In this document: positions 34,964-43,023 of the stretch, piece by piece
Position numbering within the stretch: position 1 is the stretch's first letter
Layout: every line of letters begins with the position of its first letter
NCBI RefSeq assembly: GCF_003013475.1
Contig: NZ_PXZO01000032.1
Location: 1 to 64,000 of the forward strand
Source of the DNA: Brevibacillus porteri
GTDB taxonomy: Bacteria > Bacillota > Bacilli > Brevibacillales > Brevibacillaceae
DNA length: 64,000 bases
Direction: 5' to 3'
Translations under genes and position numbers: made by a program
Notes under the pieces: model-generated
Database searches by the model: none
Told to the model about the DNA's origin: nothing
The model's input: only the letters and a program-made list of their open reading frames with translations

Positions 34964-36022
34964 ATGGCACTGCAGCAGATTAAATTACCCTATATCATCA
35001 TTGCTTTACTGGTCGGGCTCTTTCTCTCGATTACGTTTGCCATTACATTGGGGTCGGTTGAAATCAGACCGACCACCGTATGGAAAATTGCTTTGTCGAA
35101 AATCCCGATGTTCACCCAATGGATTGAGGTAGACTGGTCCAAAGGGGAGCAGACTATCATTTGGGATATTCGTTTTCCTCGTGTGCTCATGGGGGCGATT
35201 GTCGGGGCAGGTCTATCTGTCGTGGGAGTAGCGATCCAGTCCTTGGTACGCAACTCCCTGGCGGACCCGTATGTGTTAGGTGTATCTTCAGGTGCTTCGG
35301 TTGGAGCTACCTCGGTCATTATATTCGGAGCATTCAGCATGTATGGGCAGTATGCGCTATCCTTTGGCGCTTTTACAGGCTCCCTTGTGTCAATCATTCT
35401 CATTTTTACGCTATCCCGTATCGGAGGACAAAACTCGACGGTACGCCTGCTCATGGCTGGAATTGCGATATCTGCAATCTTGTCTGCCATTACCAGTCTC
35501 CTTGTCTTTTCAGCGCCGAATGAGCATGGAATTGGGACGGTCCTGTTTTGGTTAAGTGGAAGTCTGGCTGGCGGGAAATGGGAGTACCTGACGATCCCTA
35601 CATTGATTGTCGTCATCTGTCTCATCGTCTTAATGGCCCAATACCGCTCGTTGAATGCGATGCTGATGGGCGAGGAGTCAGCGGGGACATTGGGGGTTAA
35701 TACGGTACAATTCCGCAAGCTTCTCCTGGTGATCACGGCACTTCTCACGGGGGTAATCGTGTCCATCGCGGGATCAATCGGTTTTGTCGGATTAATGATG
35801 CCCCACATCGTCCGTGTGATGGTCGGATCAGATCACAGACGTGTTCTTCCTGTCAGCGCTTTATTTGGCGCGATATTTCTAATCTGGGTTGATGTAGTCG
35901 CCAGACTCGCATTTGCACCGGAAGAGCTGCCAATTGGTATTTTGACAGCGCTGTGTGGAGGTCCATTCTTTATCTGGTTGATGCTGCGGAGTTCTTATTC
36001 CTTTGGAGGTAGCGGACGATGA
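34964..36022 (+). CDS. btuC: Cobalamin ABC transporter permease (BtuC/FecCD type)
   Basis: 352 residues with about ten helices, as in BtuC. Family segments include IRFPRVLMGAIVGAGLSVVGVA, NSLADPYVLGVSSGASVGA and the ATPase-docking FVGLMMPHIVRVMVGSDHRRVLP. It follows btuF by 24 bases, and its stop overlaps the ATPase start by four. Confidence 0.9.
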   Translation: MALQQIKLPYIIIALLVGLFLSITFAITLGSVEIRPTTVWKIALSKIPMFTQWIEVDWSKGEQTIIWDIRFPRVLMGAIVGAGLSVVGVAIQSLVRNSLADPYVLGVSSGASVGATSVIIFGAFSMYGQYALSFGAFTGSLVSIILIFTLSRIGGQNSTVRLLMAGIAISAILSAITSLLVFSAPNEHGIGTVLFWLSGSLAGGKWEYLTIPTLIVVICLIVLMAQYRSLNAMLMGEESAGTLGVNTVQFRKLLLVITALLTGVIVSIAGSIGFVGLMMPHIVRVMVGSDHRRVLPVSALFGAIFLIWVDVVARLAFAPEELPIGILTALCGGPFFIWLMLRSSYSFGGSGR

Positions 36023-36834
36023 ATTTGCTGGTGGAGAATATATCGGTCGAGCTGGAGAAAAAGGGAATCCTTCGCAACGTCAGTCTGGAGGTGCGCTCTG
36101 GAGAGTTTGTGGGGTTGATCGGGCCGAATGGCAGTGGGAAGTCCACATTGCTAAAAAGCATTTATCGCGTATTGAAGCCGCGTTCGGGATGGATCTCGCT
36201 TGATGGCGACGACGTGTATAAGTTAACCTCACGTCAAAACGCTCAGCGAATGGCGGCAGTACGGCAGGAGTCCTCTGTTGAATTCGATTTTTCGGTAACC
36301 GAAATCGTGAATATGGGACGTGCTCCGCATAAACGGCTGTTTCAGTCCGATAACGCAGAAGACGCTCGAATTTGTGAAGATGCGCTACAGCGGGTAGGGA
36401 TGCATACATATGCCGATCGCAGCTTTTTCAGTTTATCGGGTGGGGAGAAGCAGCGGGTGCTGATTGCCAGAGCGTTGGTGCAGCAAGCTGAGTTTCTTGT
36501 CCTTGATGAACCGACGAATCATTTGGATGTTCGATACCAATTGCAGGTCATGGATCTGGTCAAAACGCTGGGAATTACGGTCTTGTCTTCGTTGCATGAT
36601 CTCAATATCGCAGCGATGTACTGTGATCGTCTGTACGTGATCTGTGAGGGGGAAATCGTTACCTCAGGGACGCCAGAGGAAGTCTTGACACCCCAGCTTA
36701 TTCGGGATGTTTTCGGCGTAGAGACAGAAGTGACGACCCATCCCATTACAGGCAAAAAACATGTGTATTTCTACTCGGAAGCGATCTGTGTGAAACCATC
36801 TATCCAGAAGGTAATGAGTGGAGCCAACGGATAG
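36019..36834 (+). CDS. btuD: Cobalamin ABC transporter ATPase (BtuD/FecE type)
   Basis: 271 residues. Walker A GPNGSGKST, Q-loop in VRQESS, signature LSGGEKQRV, Walker B FLVLDEPTNHLD and switch His (SLHDLN) are intact. The three import genes form one riboswitch-controlled unit. Confidence 0.9.
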   Translation: MNLLVENISVELEKKGILRNVSLEVRSGEFVGLIGPNGSGKSTLLKSIYRVLKPRSGWISLDGDDVYKLTSRQNAQRMAAVRQESSVEFDFSVTEIVNMGRAPHKRLFQSDNAEDARICEDALQRVGMHTYADRSFFSLSGGEKQRVLIARALVQQAEFLVLDEPTNHLDVRYQLQVMDLVKTLGITVLSSLHDLNIAAMYCDRLYVICEGEIVTSGTPEEVLTPQLIRDVFGVETEVTTHPITGKKHVYFYSEAICVKPSIQKVMSGANG

Positions 36835-36863
36835 GGGCGGAGTTGAGTTTCTGTGATTTTCAT

Positions 36864-36895
36864 AAGGGGATGCCTAGTCGGCGTCCTTTTTTGTT
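36864..36895 (+). terminator. Probable terminator of the btu operon
   Basis: AAGGGGATGC (36864-36873) pairs with GCGTCCTT (36881-36888) with a bulge, followed by six T. Confidence 0.6.
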
Positions 36896-36942
36896 AAGGC
36901 TACAGTATATGGATTCAAATAATTTTTTTATCATACAAAAAA

Positions 36943-36971
36943 TTGTTGAAGAAGAATTTACAGAATAGTAT
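36943..36971 (+). promoter_or_regulatory. Possible SigA promoter of the ridA-led operon
   Basis: TTGTTG (36943-36948), 17 bases, TAGTAT (36966-36971), 43 bases before the ridA-like start. Boxes are moderate matches in an AT-rich stretch. Confidence 0.45.
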
Positions 36972-37013
36972 GGTTAAAGAAAGGGATGAAATTGATGACG
37001 AGGTGATGTCCTT

Positions 37014-37481
37014 ATGTCCAAAGTAGAGGAGCGTTTAAAAGAGTTAGGGTATGAGTTGCCTACAGTTCCTCCAACCATGGCGAACTATGTGTCATGTGTA
37101 CAGACTGGCAATGTCATTTATACATCCGGTGCTGGGTGCTATGTAAATGGAAACCCGATGTATCTAGGCAGGCTCGGATTGGATGTGACGATCGAGCAGG
37201 GCTACGAGGCTGCAAAGGTCACGGTTCTGAATCTGCTAGCCATTTTGAAAAGCGAGATTGGTGATTTGGATCGAATCACACGGATTGTCAAGCTGTTCGC
37301 ACTCGTCAGCAGCGCCCCTGATTTCTACGAGCAGCCGCGGGTAGTTAATGGAGCTTCTGATTTCCTCATCGAAATTTTTGGTGAAGCGGGTAAGCATGCG
37401 AGAGCGGCAGCTGGGACATCTGTTCTTCCGTTTAACAATCCGATCGAAATTGAGATGATTGTGGAAGTGAACGAGGGGTAA
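37014..37481 (+). CDS. RidA-family protein (YjgF/L-PSP)
   Basis: 155 residues, the long RidA subgroup starting VEERLKELGYELP. The fold core is QTGNVIYTSGAG and the C-terminal strand ends IEIEMIVEV. Classical RidA deaminates reactive enamine/imine intermediates from amino-acid enzymes. The catalytic Arg region differs here (ARAAAGTSVLP), so activity is uncertain. First of seven tightly spaced genes that also encode peptidases. Confidence 0.88.
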   Translation: MSKVEERLKELGYELPTVPPTMANYVSCVQTGNVIYTSGAGCYVNGNPMYLGRLGLDVTIEQGYEAAKVTVLNLLAILKSEIGDLDRITRIVKLFALVSSAPDFYEQPRVVNGASDFLIEIFGEAGKHARAAAGTSVLPFNNPIEIEMIVEVNEG

Positions 37482-37482
37482 T

Positions 37483-38133
37483 ATGAAAAACGTACATCCG
37501 ATATTAGCAAGCTACATTCCGGTAGTAGAGGGACTGGCACGGACATTTGGCGAGCATTGTGAAGTGGTGTTACATGATCTGACAGGCGATATTTCCTCAT
37601 CGATCATTGCCATTTCCAACGGCCATGTCAGTGGCAGGCAAATCGGTTCGCCGGTAACGAATTTGGCACTGCAAGCTTTACGTACGGCGAAGGTCAGTGA
37701 AGAAGCTTTTGACCTCAACTACCGCAACGACACCATCAAAGGCAAACAGATCAAATCGAGCTCCATTTACATCAAGGATGAGCAAGGAGAAGTCATTGGC
37801 AGTCTGTGCATCAATCTTGATATCACTCATCTCGCAATGGCACAATCATTCATCGAATCGATGATGGTAATCCAAGACAAGCGTGAGGCAGAAAAAGCGG
37901 AAGAGAACTTCGCCCCGACTGTCGGGACTTTAATGGAGCAAATGATAGACGATTGCTTGAAACGAACAGGCAAACCAATCGCCCTGATGCAAAAAGAAGA
38001 GAAGATTCAATTTATCCACCAGTTGGATGAAATGGGACTCTTTTTGATCAAAGGAGCCGTGCAATACGTCGCGGATTTGTTGGATATATCCAAATTCACG
38101 GTTTACAACTATCTCGATAAGAAAAATCCATAG
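37483..38133 (+). CDS. YheO-like PAS/helix-turn-helix regulator
   Basis: 216 residues. The N-terminal YheO-like PAS domain (EHCEVVLHDLTG, GSLCINLDIT) spans about residues 1-115. A C-terminal HTH_22-type DNA-binding domain (GLFLIKGAVQYVADLLDISKFTVYNYLDK) follows. Such regulators often control amino-acid degradation genes beside RidA. One base separates it from the ridA stop; GAGGGG supplies the ribosome site. Confidence 0.87.
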   Translation: MKNVHPILASYIPVVEGLARTFGEHCEVVLHDLTGDISSSIIAISNGHVSGRQIGSPVTNLALQALRTAKVSEEAFDLNYRNDTIKGKQIKSSSIYIKDEQGEVIGSLCINLDITHLAMAQSFIESMMVIQDKREAEKAEENFAPTVGTLMEQMIDDCLKRTGKPIALMQKEEKIQFIHQLDEMGLFLIKGAVQYVADLLDISKFTVYNYLDKKNP

Positions 38134-38155
38134 AACAAGATGGGAGATGACCCGT

Positions 38156-39199
38156 ATGACGGAAGTAACGAGAGAACAGGCGCGCAAGTTTCATGACGGT
38201 GTTCACGTTCTAGATGGGCATTTTGATCTGCTGATGGATGTGGAGATTCAGCGTGGATACGGTCGAACCAAAATGATCGAGACAGAGTATTTGCCACGGT
38301 TTCAGCAGGGTGGCGTGCATTCCATCGTAGCAGCAGTGTTCGTAGAGGATGCGTTTGTACCGGAGATGAGTCTGCGCAAGGCGCTCAACCAGATCAGCGC
38401 TATGCATGCAGAAGCGGCAGAGTCTCCCGAGCACATCGTAATCGCCAAAAATCTGGATGATTTGCAGCGGGCAAGAGCGGAGCAAAAAGTATCGTTCATT
38501 CTGTCGTTGGAAGGGGCAGAGCCACTGCATAACGACCTGAGTCTCTTGCGTGTCTTTTATGAGCTCGGAGTACGGATGATGGGGCTGGTCTGGAGTCGGC
38601 GCAACTTCGTTGGGGACGGCAGCTTTTTTGCACCGGTTCGCGAAGGGAAAAAAGGGGGCATCACCGATTTCGGTGTGCGTCTCATCGAGGAAGCGGAAAA
38701 GCTGGGCGTTGTCATCGATGTGAGCCATTTGAATGACGAAGGGTTCTGGGACGTGATGGAAATTGCTGAAAAGCCCGTGATTGCATCTCATTCCAACAGC
38801 CGAACAGTCGTGCCGACGATGCGCAATCTGACAGATGAGCAAATCAAAGCGATTGCGGAAAAGGACGGACTTGTCGGGCTGAATGCGTTTAGCATGTTTA
38901 CAGCGGCTAACAGTGCTAATGCAACTATTGAGAGACTGATTGATCATGTTGACTATATGAAAAAGCTTGTTGGAGCAAAGCACATCGGTATAGGCCTTGA
39001 CCTGTGCGATGATTTGACGAAATATTTGCCCTTGGACAAGATTGCCAAAACCAAAGAGATGCCATTTGATGTAGTGAAAGGCCATGCGTCACTTCCGGAA
39101 ATTACGCGTGAGCTAATGAAGCGCGGGTACACGGATGCAGAAATCGAAGGAATCTTGGGTGGTAATTTCCTCAGAGTGTATCAGGAAGTGTGGAAGTAG
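38156..39199 (+). CDS. Membrane dipeptidase family (peptidase M19)
   Basis: 347 residues of the amidohydrolase-fold dipeptidases that split dipeptides, including some with a D-residue. Zinc ligands appear as H-x-D in LDGHFDLL, Glu in SLEGAEPL, His in DVSHLN and His in ASHSNSR; GIGLDLCDD gives the last acidic motif. No signal peptide, so cytoplasmic. ATG 38156 is nine bases after GGGAG, better than ATG 38147. Confidence 0.9.
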   Translation: MTEVTREQARKFHDGVHVLDGHFDLLMDVEIQRGYGRTKMIETEYLPRFQQGGVHSIVAAVFVEDAFVPEMSLRKALNQISAMHAEAAESPEHIVIAKNLDDLQRARAEQKVSFILSLEGAEPLHNDLSLLRVFYELGVRMMGLVWSRRNFVGDGSFFAPVREGKKGGITDFGVRLIEEAEKLGVVIDVSHLNDEGFWDVMEIAEKPVIASHSNSRTVVPTMRNLTDEQIKAIAEKDGLVGLNAFSMFTAANSANATIERLIDHVDYMKKLVGAKHIGIGLDLCDDLTKYLPLDKIAKTKEMPFDVVKGHASLPEITRELMKRGYTDAEIEGILGGNFLRVYQEVWK

Positions 39200-39223
39200 A
39201 TCAGATAACAGGAGGAATGGCGG

Positions 39224-41398
39224 ATGGTACTGACAGAGCATAAACTAGCTTCTTTTGGCTATTATCAATCTGGCATCAAGGTAGCTGATATACGCTTTGA
39301 GGATGGGGAAGTTCGGCATCGGAGTACAGGATGGGATACGGGCAGAGCGGCGGACGGTCTATTTGCACAACTGGCTGAAGGGGAAGCAGTCTACGAATTG
39401 CCTCTCCTCACCCTGGCACAAAAGCTACCGGAATGGGAGCAAATCGACTGGGAGAGCGAACAAGTCGTGTTTCCGGAAAGCGGAGGGCACTACCAACGCC
39501 ACCTATCCATCGAAGGAACAGGTCCCACAGGGCAAAAGCAAGCGTGGATCTGGGCGGTGCGCGAAGCAGCGCAGCCAATTGACTTGATCATTTGTGAGAA
39601 CGAAGTCATCGCTTTTGTGCTGACAGGTCGTGGCGATAGCGTTGTATTGGCGAAAACAGGGTGGGAGGATTTGACCCCGCTTACGATGTGGCAGGACCCT
39701 CTGCTGTCTGAAGTAAACTACGGCGTACACCACTTGGGTAGGCATGATGTCGTGATGAGAGATGGCGTTCGTCTGGCGACCGAGATCTGGCTACCTGCGG
39801 GTTTGGCGGAAGACCAGCGAGTTCCAACGATTTTCATGCGCACTCCCTATGGACGAATAGATGCCATCTTTCGCCGATTACCCTTTGTAGCTCGCGGATA
39901 TGCACTGGTAGTTCAGGATACGCGAGGACGTGAAGATTCCGAGGGAGAGTGGATTCCGCTCGTTCACGAGCGCAATGATGGAGACGATAGCCTCAACTGG
40001 ATCGCGAGTCAGGAGTGGTCGGATGGCAACATCGGGATGCTCGGCGGCTCGTATGTGGGCTATGTGCAGTGGGCTGCGGCCGCTAGCGGCAATCCGCATC
40101 TGAAGGCGATTTTTAGCTACGTGACAGTAGGGACGCCTTACGTGGACATCCCACGAAAAGGGGGAACGATTCTTGGTGGTCTGTCATGGATTTTCATGAT
40201 GGCAGATCAGCGGCGAAATGTCGCGGCTCTCTCCCGGAATGACTGGAGTGAGGTCATCAAGGTGCGCCCGATCAAGGAAATCCCGCAAAAAGTGCTGGGA
40301 AAAGAAATCCCGTTTTGGAAAAAATGGATGGAACATCAGGACGGAGACGAATTCTGGGCGATGTCAGACTGGAAGCGGCATGCGGATCAGGTAAAGGTGC
40401 CTGCTACCCTTGTATCAGGCTGGTATGACGACAACGGGATGGGGACGAGCGAATCGTGGGAGGTCATCTCCCGAAATGTGCCAGAGCATGCCAGACTCAT
40501 CTTGGGGCCGTGGTATCACAAGGCGAATACGACCCGAGAAATCCACCATGTGCCATTTGGAAACAATGCCATCCGCTACGATCTGGATGTGACACAGCTC
40601 CGCTGGTTTGACCGCTATTTAAAAGGAGTGGAAAATGGCGTCGATCAAGAGCCTCGTGTTGAGTACTATATGGTGGGAGAAAACGAATGGAAGACTTCGC
40701 AGACTTGGCCGCCAGCGGAGGTGACGCTGACGAATCTGTATCTGAATAGTGGGGGAAACGCCAATACGAGTGGCGGAGATGGAACACTGACCCTTTCTAT
40801 CCCAGGTGAACAGGCGGTGGATACATACAGCTATGATCCGCTAGACGCAGCTCCGTATCTGCTGGATTTGTCCGAGAATGAAAACAGCGTTCCGGAAAAC
40901 TATCGGGATGTGGAAGAGCGGGCAGATGTCCTTGTCTACACATCAGAGCCATTGGAAGAGGAAGTCGTCATCGCGGGAGAAATCTCGGCTGTAATCTATG
41001 CATCCAGCTCAGCGCGTGATACAGATTGGTTAGTCCGGCTGTGTGATGTAGATGAGGAAGGCAATTCGATTCGTCTATCGGACGGGATTATTTGCGCACG
41101 CTACCGTCACTCATTCGAAGAGCCCGAGCTACTTGTTCCCAGACAAATCGAATGCTATGAGATTCGCATGACCAAGATCGCCAATGTTTTCCGAAAAGGT
41201 CACCGCATTCGCGTCTCGGTTACATCTGGCGCCGAGAACTTCTCGTTCCCCAATCCGAATACAGGCAATGATCTGGCAACGGAAACGGAGACTCTCATCG
41301 CCGTGCAACGTGTCTATCATGACAGCCGGTATCCGAGTCATATTAAGCTCCCTCTCTTGCGTTCTGGGAGAAGTAAGCAATCTTCAGGAGGTATCTAA
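39224..41398 (+). CDS. CocE/NonD-family hydrolase (X-Pro dipeptidyl-peptidase-like) with N-terminal extension
   Basis: 724 residues. The CocE/PepX hydrolase core begins near residue 178 (MRDGVRLATEIWLPAG). The nucleophile is Ser near residue 276 in GGSYVGY, with acid and His expected around WYDDNG and LGPWYHK. The jelly-roll C-domain (about 510-710) ends SVTSGAENFSFPNPNTG. The first ~175 residues are an extra domain I do not recognise. Substrate could be an X-Pro peptide, an ester or an acylated antibiotic. It is co-directional with the M19 dipeptidase. Confidence 0.86.
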   Translation: MVLTEHKLASFGYYQSGIKVADIRFEDGEVRHRSTGWDTGRAADGLFAQLAEGEAVYELPLLTLAQKLPEWEQIDWESEQVVFPESGGHYQRHLSIEGTGPTGQKQAWIWAVREAAQPIDLIICENEVIAFVLTGRGDSVVLAKTGWEDLTPLTMWQDPLLSEVNYGVHHLGRHDVVMRDGVRLATEIWLPAGLAEDQRVPTIFMRTPYGRIDAIFRRLPFVARGYALVVQDTRGREDSEGEWIPLVHERNDGDDSLNWIASQEWSDGNIGMLGGSYVGYVQWAAAASGNPHLKAIFSYVTVGTPYVDIPRKGGTILGGLSWIFMMADQRRNVAALSRNDWSEVIKVRPIKEIPQKVLGKEIPFWKKWMEHQDGDEFWAMSDWKRHADQVKVPATLVSGWYDDNGMGTSESWEVISRNVPEHARLILGPWYHKANTTREIHHVPFGNNAIRYDLDVTQLRWFDRYLKGVENGVDQEPRVEYYMVGENEWKTSQTWPPAEVTLTNLYLNSGGNANTSGGDGTLTLSIPGEQAVDTYSYDPLDAAPYLLDLSENENSVPENYRDVEERADVLVYTSEPLEEEVVIAGEISAVIYASSSARDTDWLVRLCDVDEEGNSIRLSDGIICARYRHSFEEPELLVPRQIECYEIRMTKIANVFRKGHRIRVSVTSGAENFSFPNPNTGNDLATETETLIAVQRVYHDSRYPSHIKLPLLRSGRSKQSSGGI

Positions 41399-41404
41399 AG
41401 CAAT

Positions 41405-42460
41405 ATGACAGTTTACAGTTGTAGAATATGCAAGTTCCGTTACGACGAGTGGTTAGGTGATACGAAAAATGGCGTACCGCCCGGGGTGCCTTTTCCTCAT
41501 TTAGCAGGTTCTGTGTGTACCGACTGTGGGATGGACGAGGAAGGTCGGCACTTGCCGCTTCCTGAAACGAAGTACACGAACGTAGAAGCTACGTATTACG
41601 ATCAGTTTGCGGGGAAGGCTAGCATCGCTTTTTATCGAAACTGGTTGGTGCGGGAAGCGGAGCAATCATCAGTCTCCGTACTGGAGCTGGGGGTTGGAAC
41701 AGGGAGAATTGCCATTGAACTGGCACGGAATGGCTTGTCAGTCTGCGGGATAGATTGGAGCCCGGATATGCTAGAGATGGCCGCAAAAAAGAAACGGCGC
41801 ATGCTAAAAGGGAAAGAAGATCTGCTAGAGCTGGTCGAACAAAATATGTGGGGGCTGGAGCTTGAACGGAAATTTACGCATGTGCTTCTTCCAGAAGGGA
41901 TTTTTCAGCAGGCCACCTGTAGAGACAAACAACGTCAATTGCTTTCGGTTATCCTCGATTACATAACGGAGGACGGAACTGTGGCAATTGACTTACTCTT
42001 GCCGCCAGTAAAAAATCAATGGACAACGATGCAACGCAAATTCGTTTTCCCGGACCGCATGGTGTATCAAAAGGTGGAGGGGGAAACCTCACTCTTGGAT
42101 CAAAAGTTCCGCTACACGCTTACTTATGAGACTTTTCTTGATCAGATTGAGCAACCAAGGTATCGCGTAGAGCGCGAGATGGCGTTGCTTTTGCCTACAG
42201 AGCTTGAGCTGTTATTGGAAGGATCAGGCTTTCATGTCACCTATAGCAAAGAGAATGTATTCCACAAGCAAGACTTCGAGCTGAGTCAAGCGGACGAGGG
42301 CTATGATATGGATCGTTGGCAGCATGGTGGGTATCCATTCGCTGAACCTGTCGGGACACCCGGTGGCGCTACTCGCTGGACGATTTTGGCGAAAAAATTT
42401 CTTCCTCCACTTTGTAACAAAAAGTTTGCTACTGCATCTAACCAGTATGAATGCGAGTGA
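41405..42460 (+). CDS. Rubredoxin domain fused to a class I methyltransferase
   Basis: 351 residues. Residues 4-45 match rubredoxin: Cys6-x2-Cys9, the W-x-GD-x-x-NG-V-PG-x-x-F pattern, then Cys38-x2-Cys41, the four ligands of one iron. From about residue 60 a SAM methyltransferase follows: motif I VLELGVGTGRIAIELA, motif II VCGIDWSPDML. The fusion suggests a redox-sensing or metal-structured methyltransferase; the substrate is unknown. AGGAGGT is 12 bases upstream, rather far. The gene is six bases after the CocE stop and overlaps the sigma factor's ribosome site. Confidence 0.82.
   Translation: MTVYSCRICKFRYDEWLGDTKNGVPPGVPFPHLAGSVCTDCGMDEEGRHLPLPETKYTNVEATYYDQFAGKASIAFYRNWLVREAEQSSVSVLELGVGTGRIAIELARNGLSVCGIDWSPDMLEMAAKKKRRMLKGKEDLLELVEQNMWGLELERKFTHVLLPEGIFQQATCRDKQRQLLSVILDYITEDGTVAIDLLLPPVKNQWTTMQRKFVFPDRMVYQKVEGETSLLDQKFRYTLTYETFLDQIEQPRYRVEREMALLLPTELELLLEGSGFHVTYSKENVFHKQDFELSQADEGYDMDRWQHGGYPFAEPVGTPGGATRWTILAKKFLPPLCNKKFATASNQYECE
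42413..42440 (+). promoter_or_regulatory. Candidate ECF-type promoter of the sigma gene at 42475
   Basis: TGTAAC (42413-42418), 16 bases, CATCTA (42435-42440), inside the 3' end of the rubredoxin-methyltransferase gene. It resembles the TGAAAC-N16-CGTCTA class and could give the sigma/anti-sigma pair its own autoregulated start. Confidence 0.35.
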
Positions 42461-42474
42461 AGGAGGTCGCGCCC

Positions 42475-43023
42475 TTGGAAAAATTGCAGCCGACGACAGA
42501 TGCTGCGTTAGAGCAAATCATGAGGGAATATGGGACCCGCGTGCTTCGACTCGTCACTTTTCTGGTCAAAGATCGCAGCTTGGCAGAAGATATTACGCAA
42601 GATGTATTTGTTAAAGTGTATCGGCATCTTCCCCGCTTTCGGCAGGAGAGCAGCGTGCACACGTGGTTGTATCGAATCGCGGTTAATGAGTGCAAAGGTT
42701 ATTTACGTTCTTGGTCGTTCCGTCATATCCTTCCCCGCTCGTGGATTAGACAGGATGGGGAGCTTTCAACAGAAAGTCTTGTGCTCGATCAAGCCGAAAG
42801 GGACCAGCTCGTAGCAGAAGTATTGCATCTTCCTCCGCTCTATCGTCAAGCGATTGCCCTTCATTACTATGCGGATTTATCCATCGGAGAGGTAGCGGAT
42901 GTGCTTGGGGTAACGGAAGGAACAGTCAGAACCCGGTTGCATAGGGCCAGACAGCAGCTTCGGCAGAGTATGGGAGAGGGGAGGGACTGGGAATGGACGA
43001 AAACCGATGGCTCAAGGACTTAA
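42475..43023 (+). CDS. ECF RNA polymerase sigma factor
   Basis: 182 residues from TTG 42475, fixed by AAGGAGGTC six to seven bases upstream; the ATG at 42451 precedes that site. Region 2 reads LAEDITQDVFVKVYRHLPRF...VHTWLYRIAVNEC, and region 4 reads LPPLYRQAIALHYYADLSIGEVADVLGVTEGTVRTRLHRARQQL. It overlaps the next gene by 31 bases. Confidence 0.9.
   Translation: MEKLQPTTDAALEQIMREYGTRVLRLVTFLVKDRSLAEDITQDVFVKVYRHLPRFRQESSVHTWLYRIAVNECKGYLRSWSFRHILPRSWIRQDGELSTESLVLDQAERDQLVAEVLHLPPLYRQAIALHYYADLSIGEVADVLGVTEGTVRTRLHRARQQLRQSMGEGRDWEWTKTDGSRT

Noticed and set aside
34990-35808. 272-codon reverse-strand ORF inside btuC
   Set aside because: The frame is antisense to a clear membrane permease, with no ribosome site and no domain.
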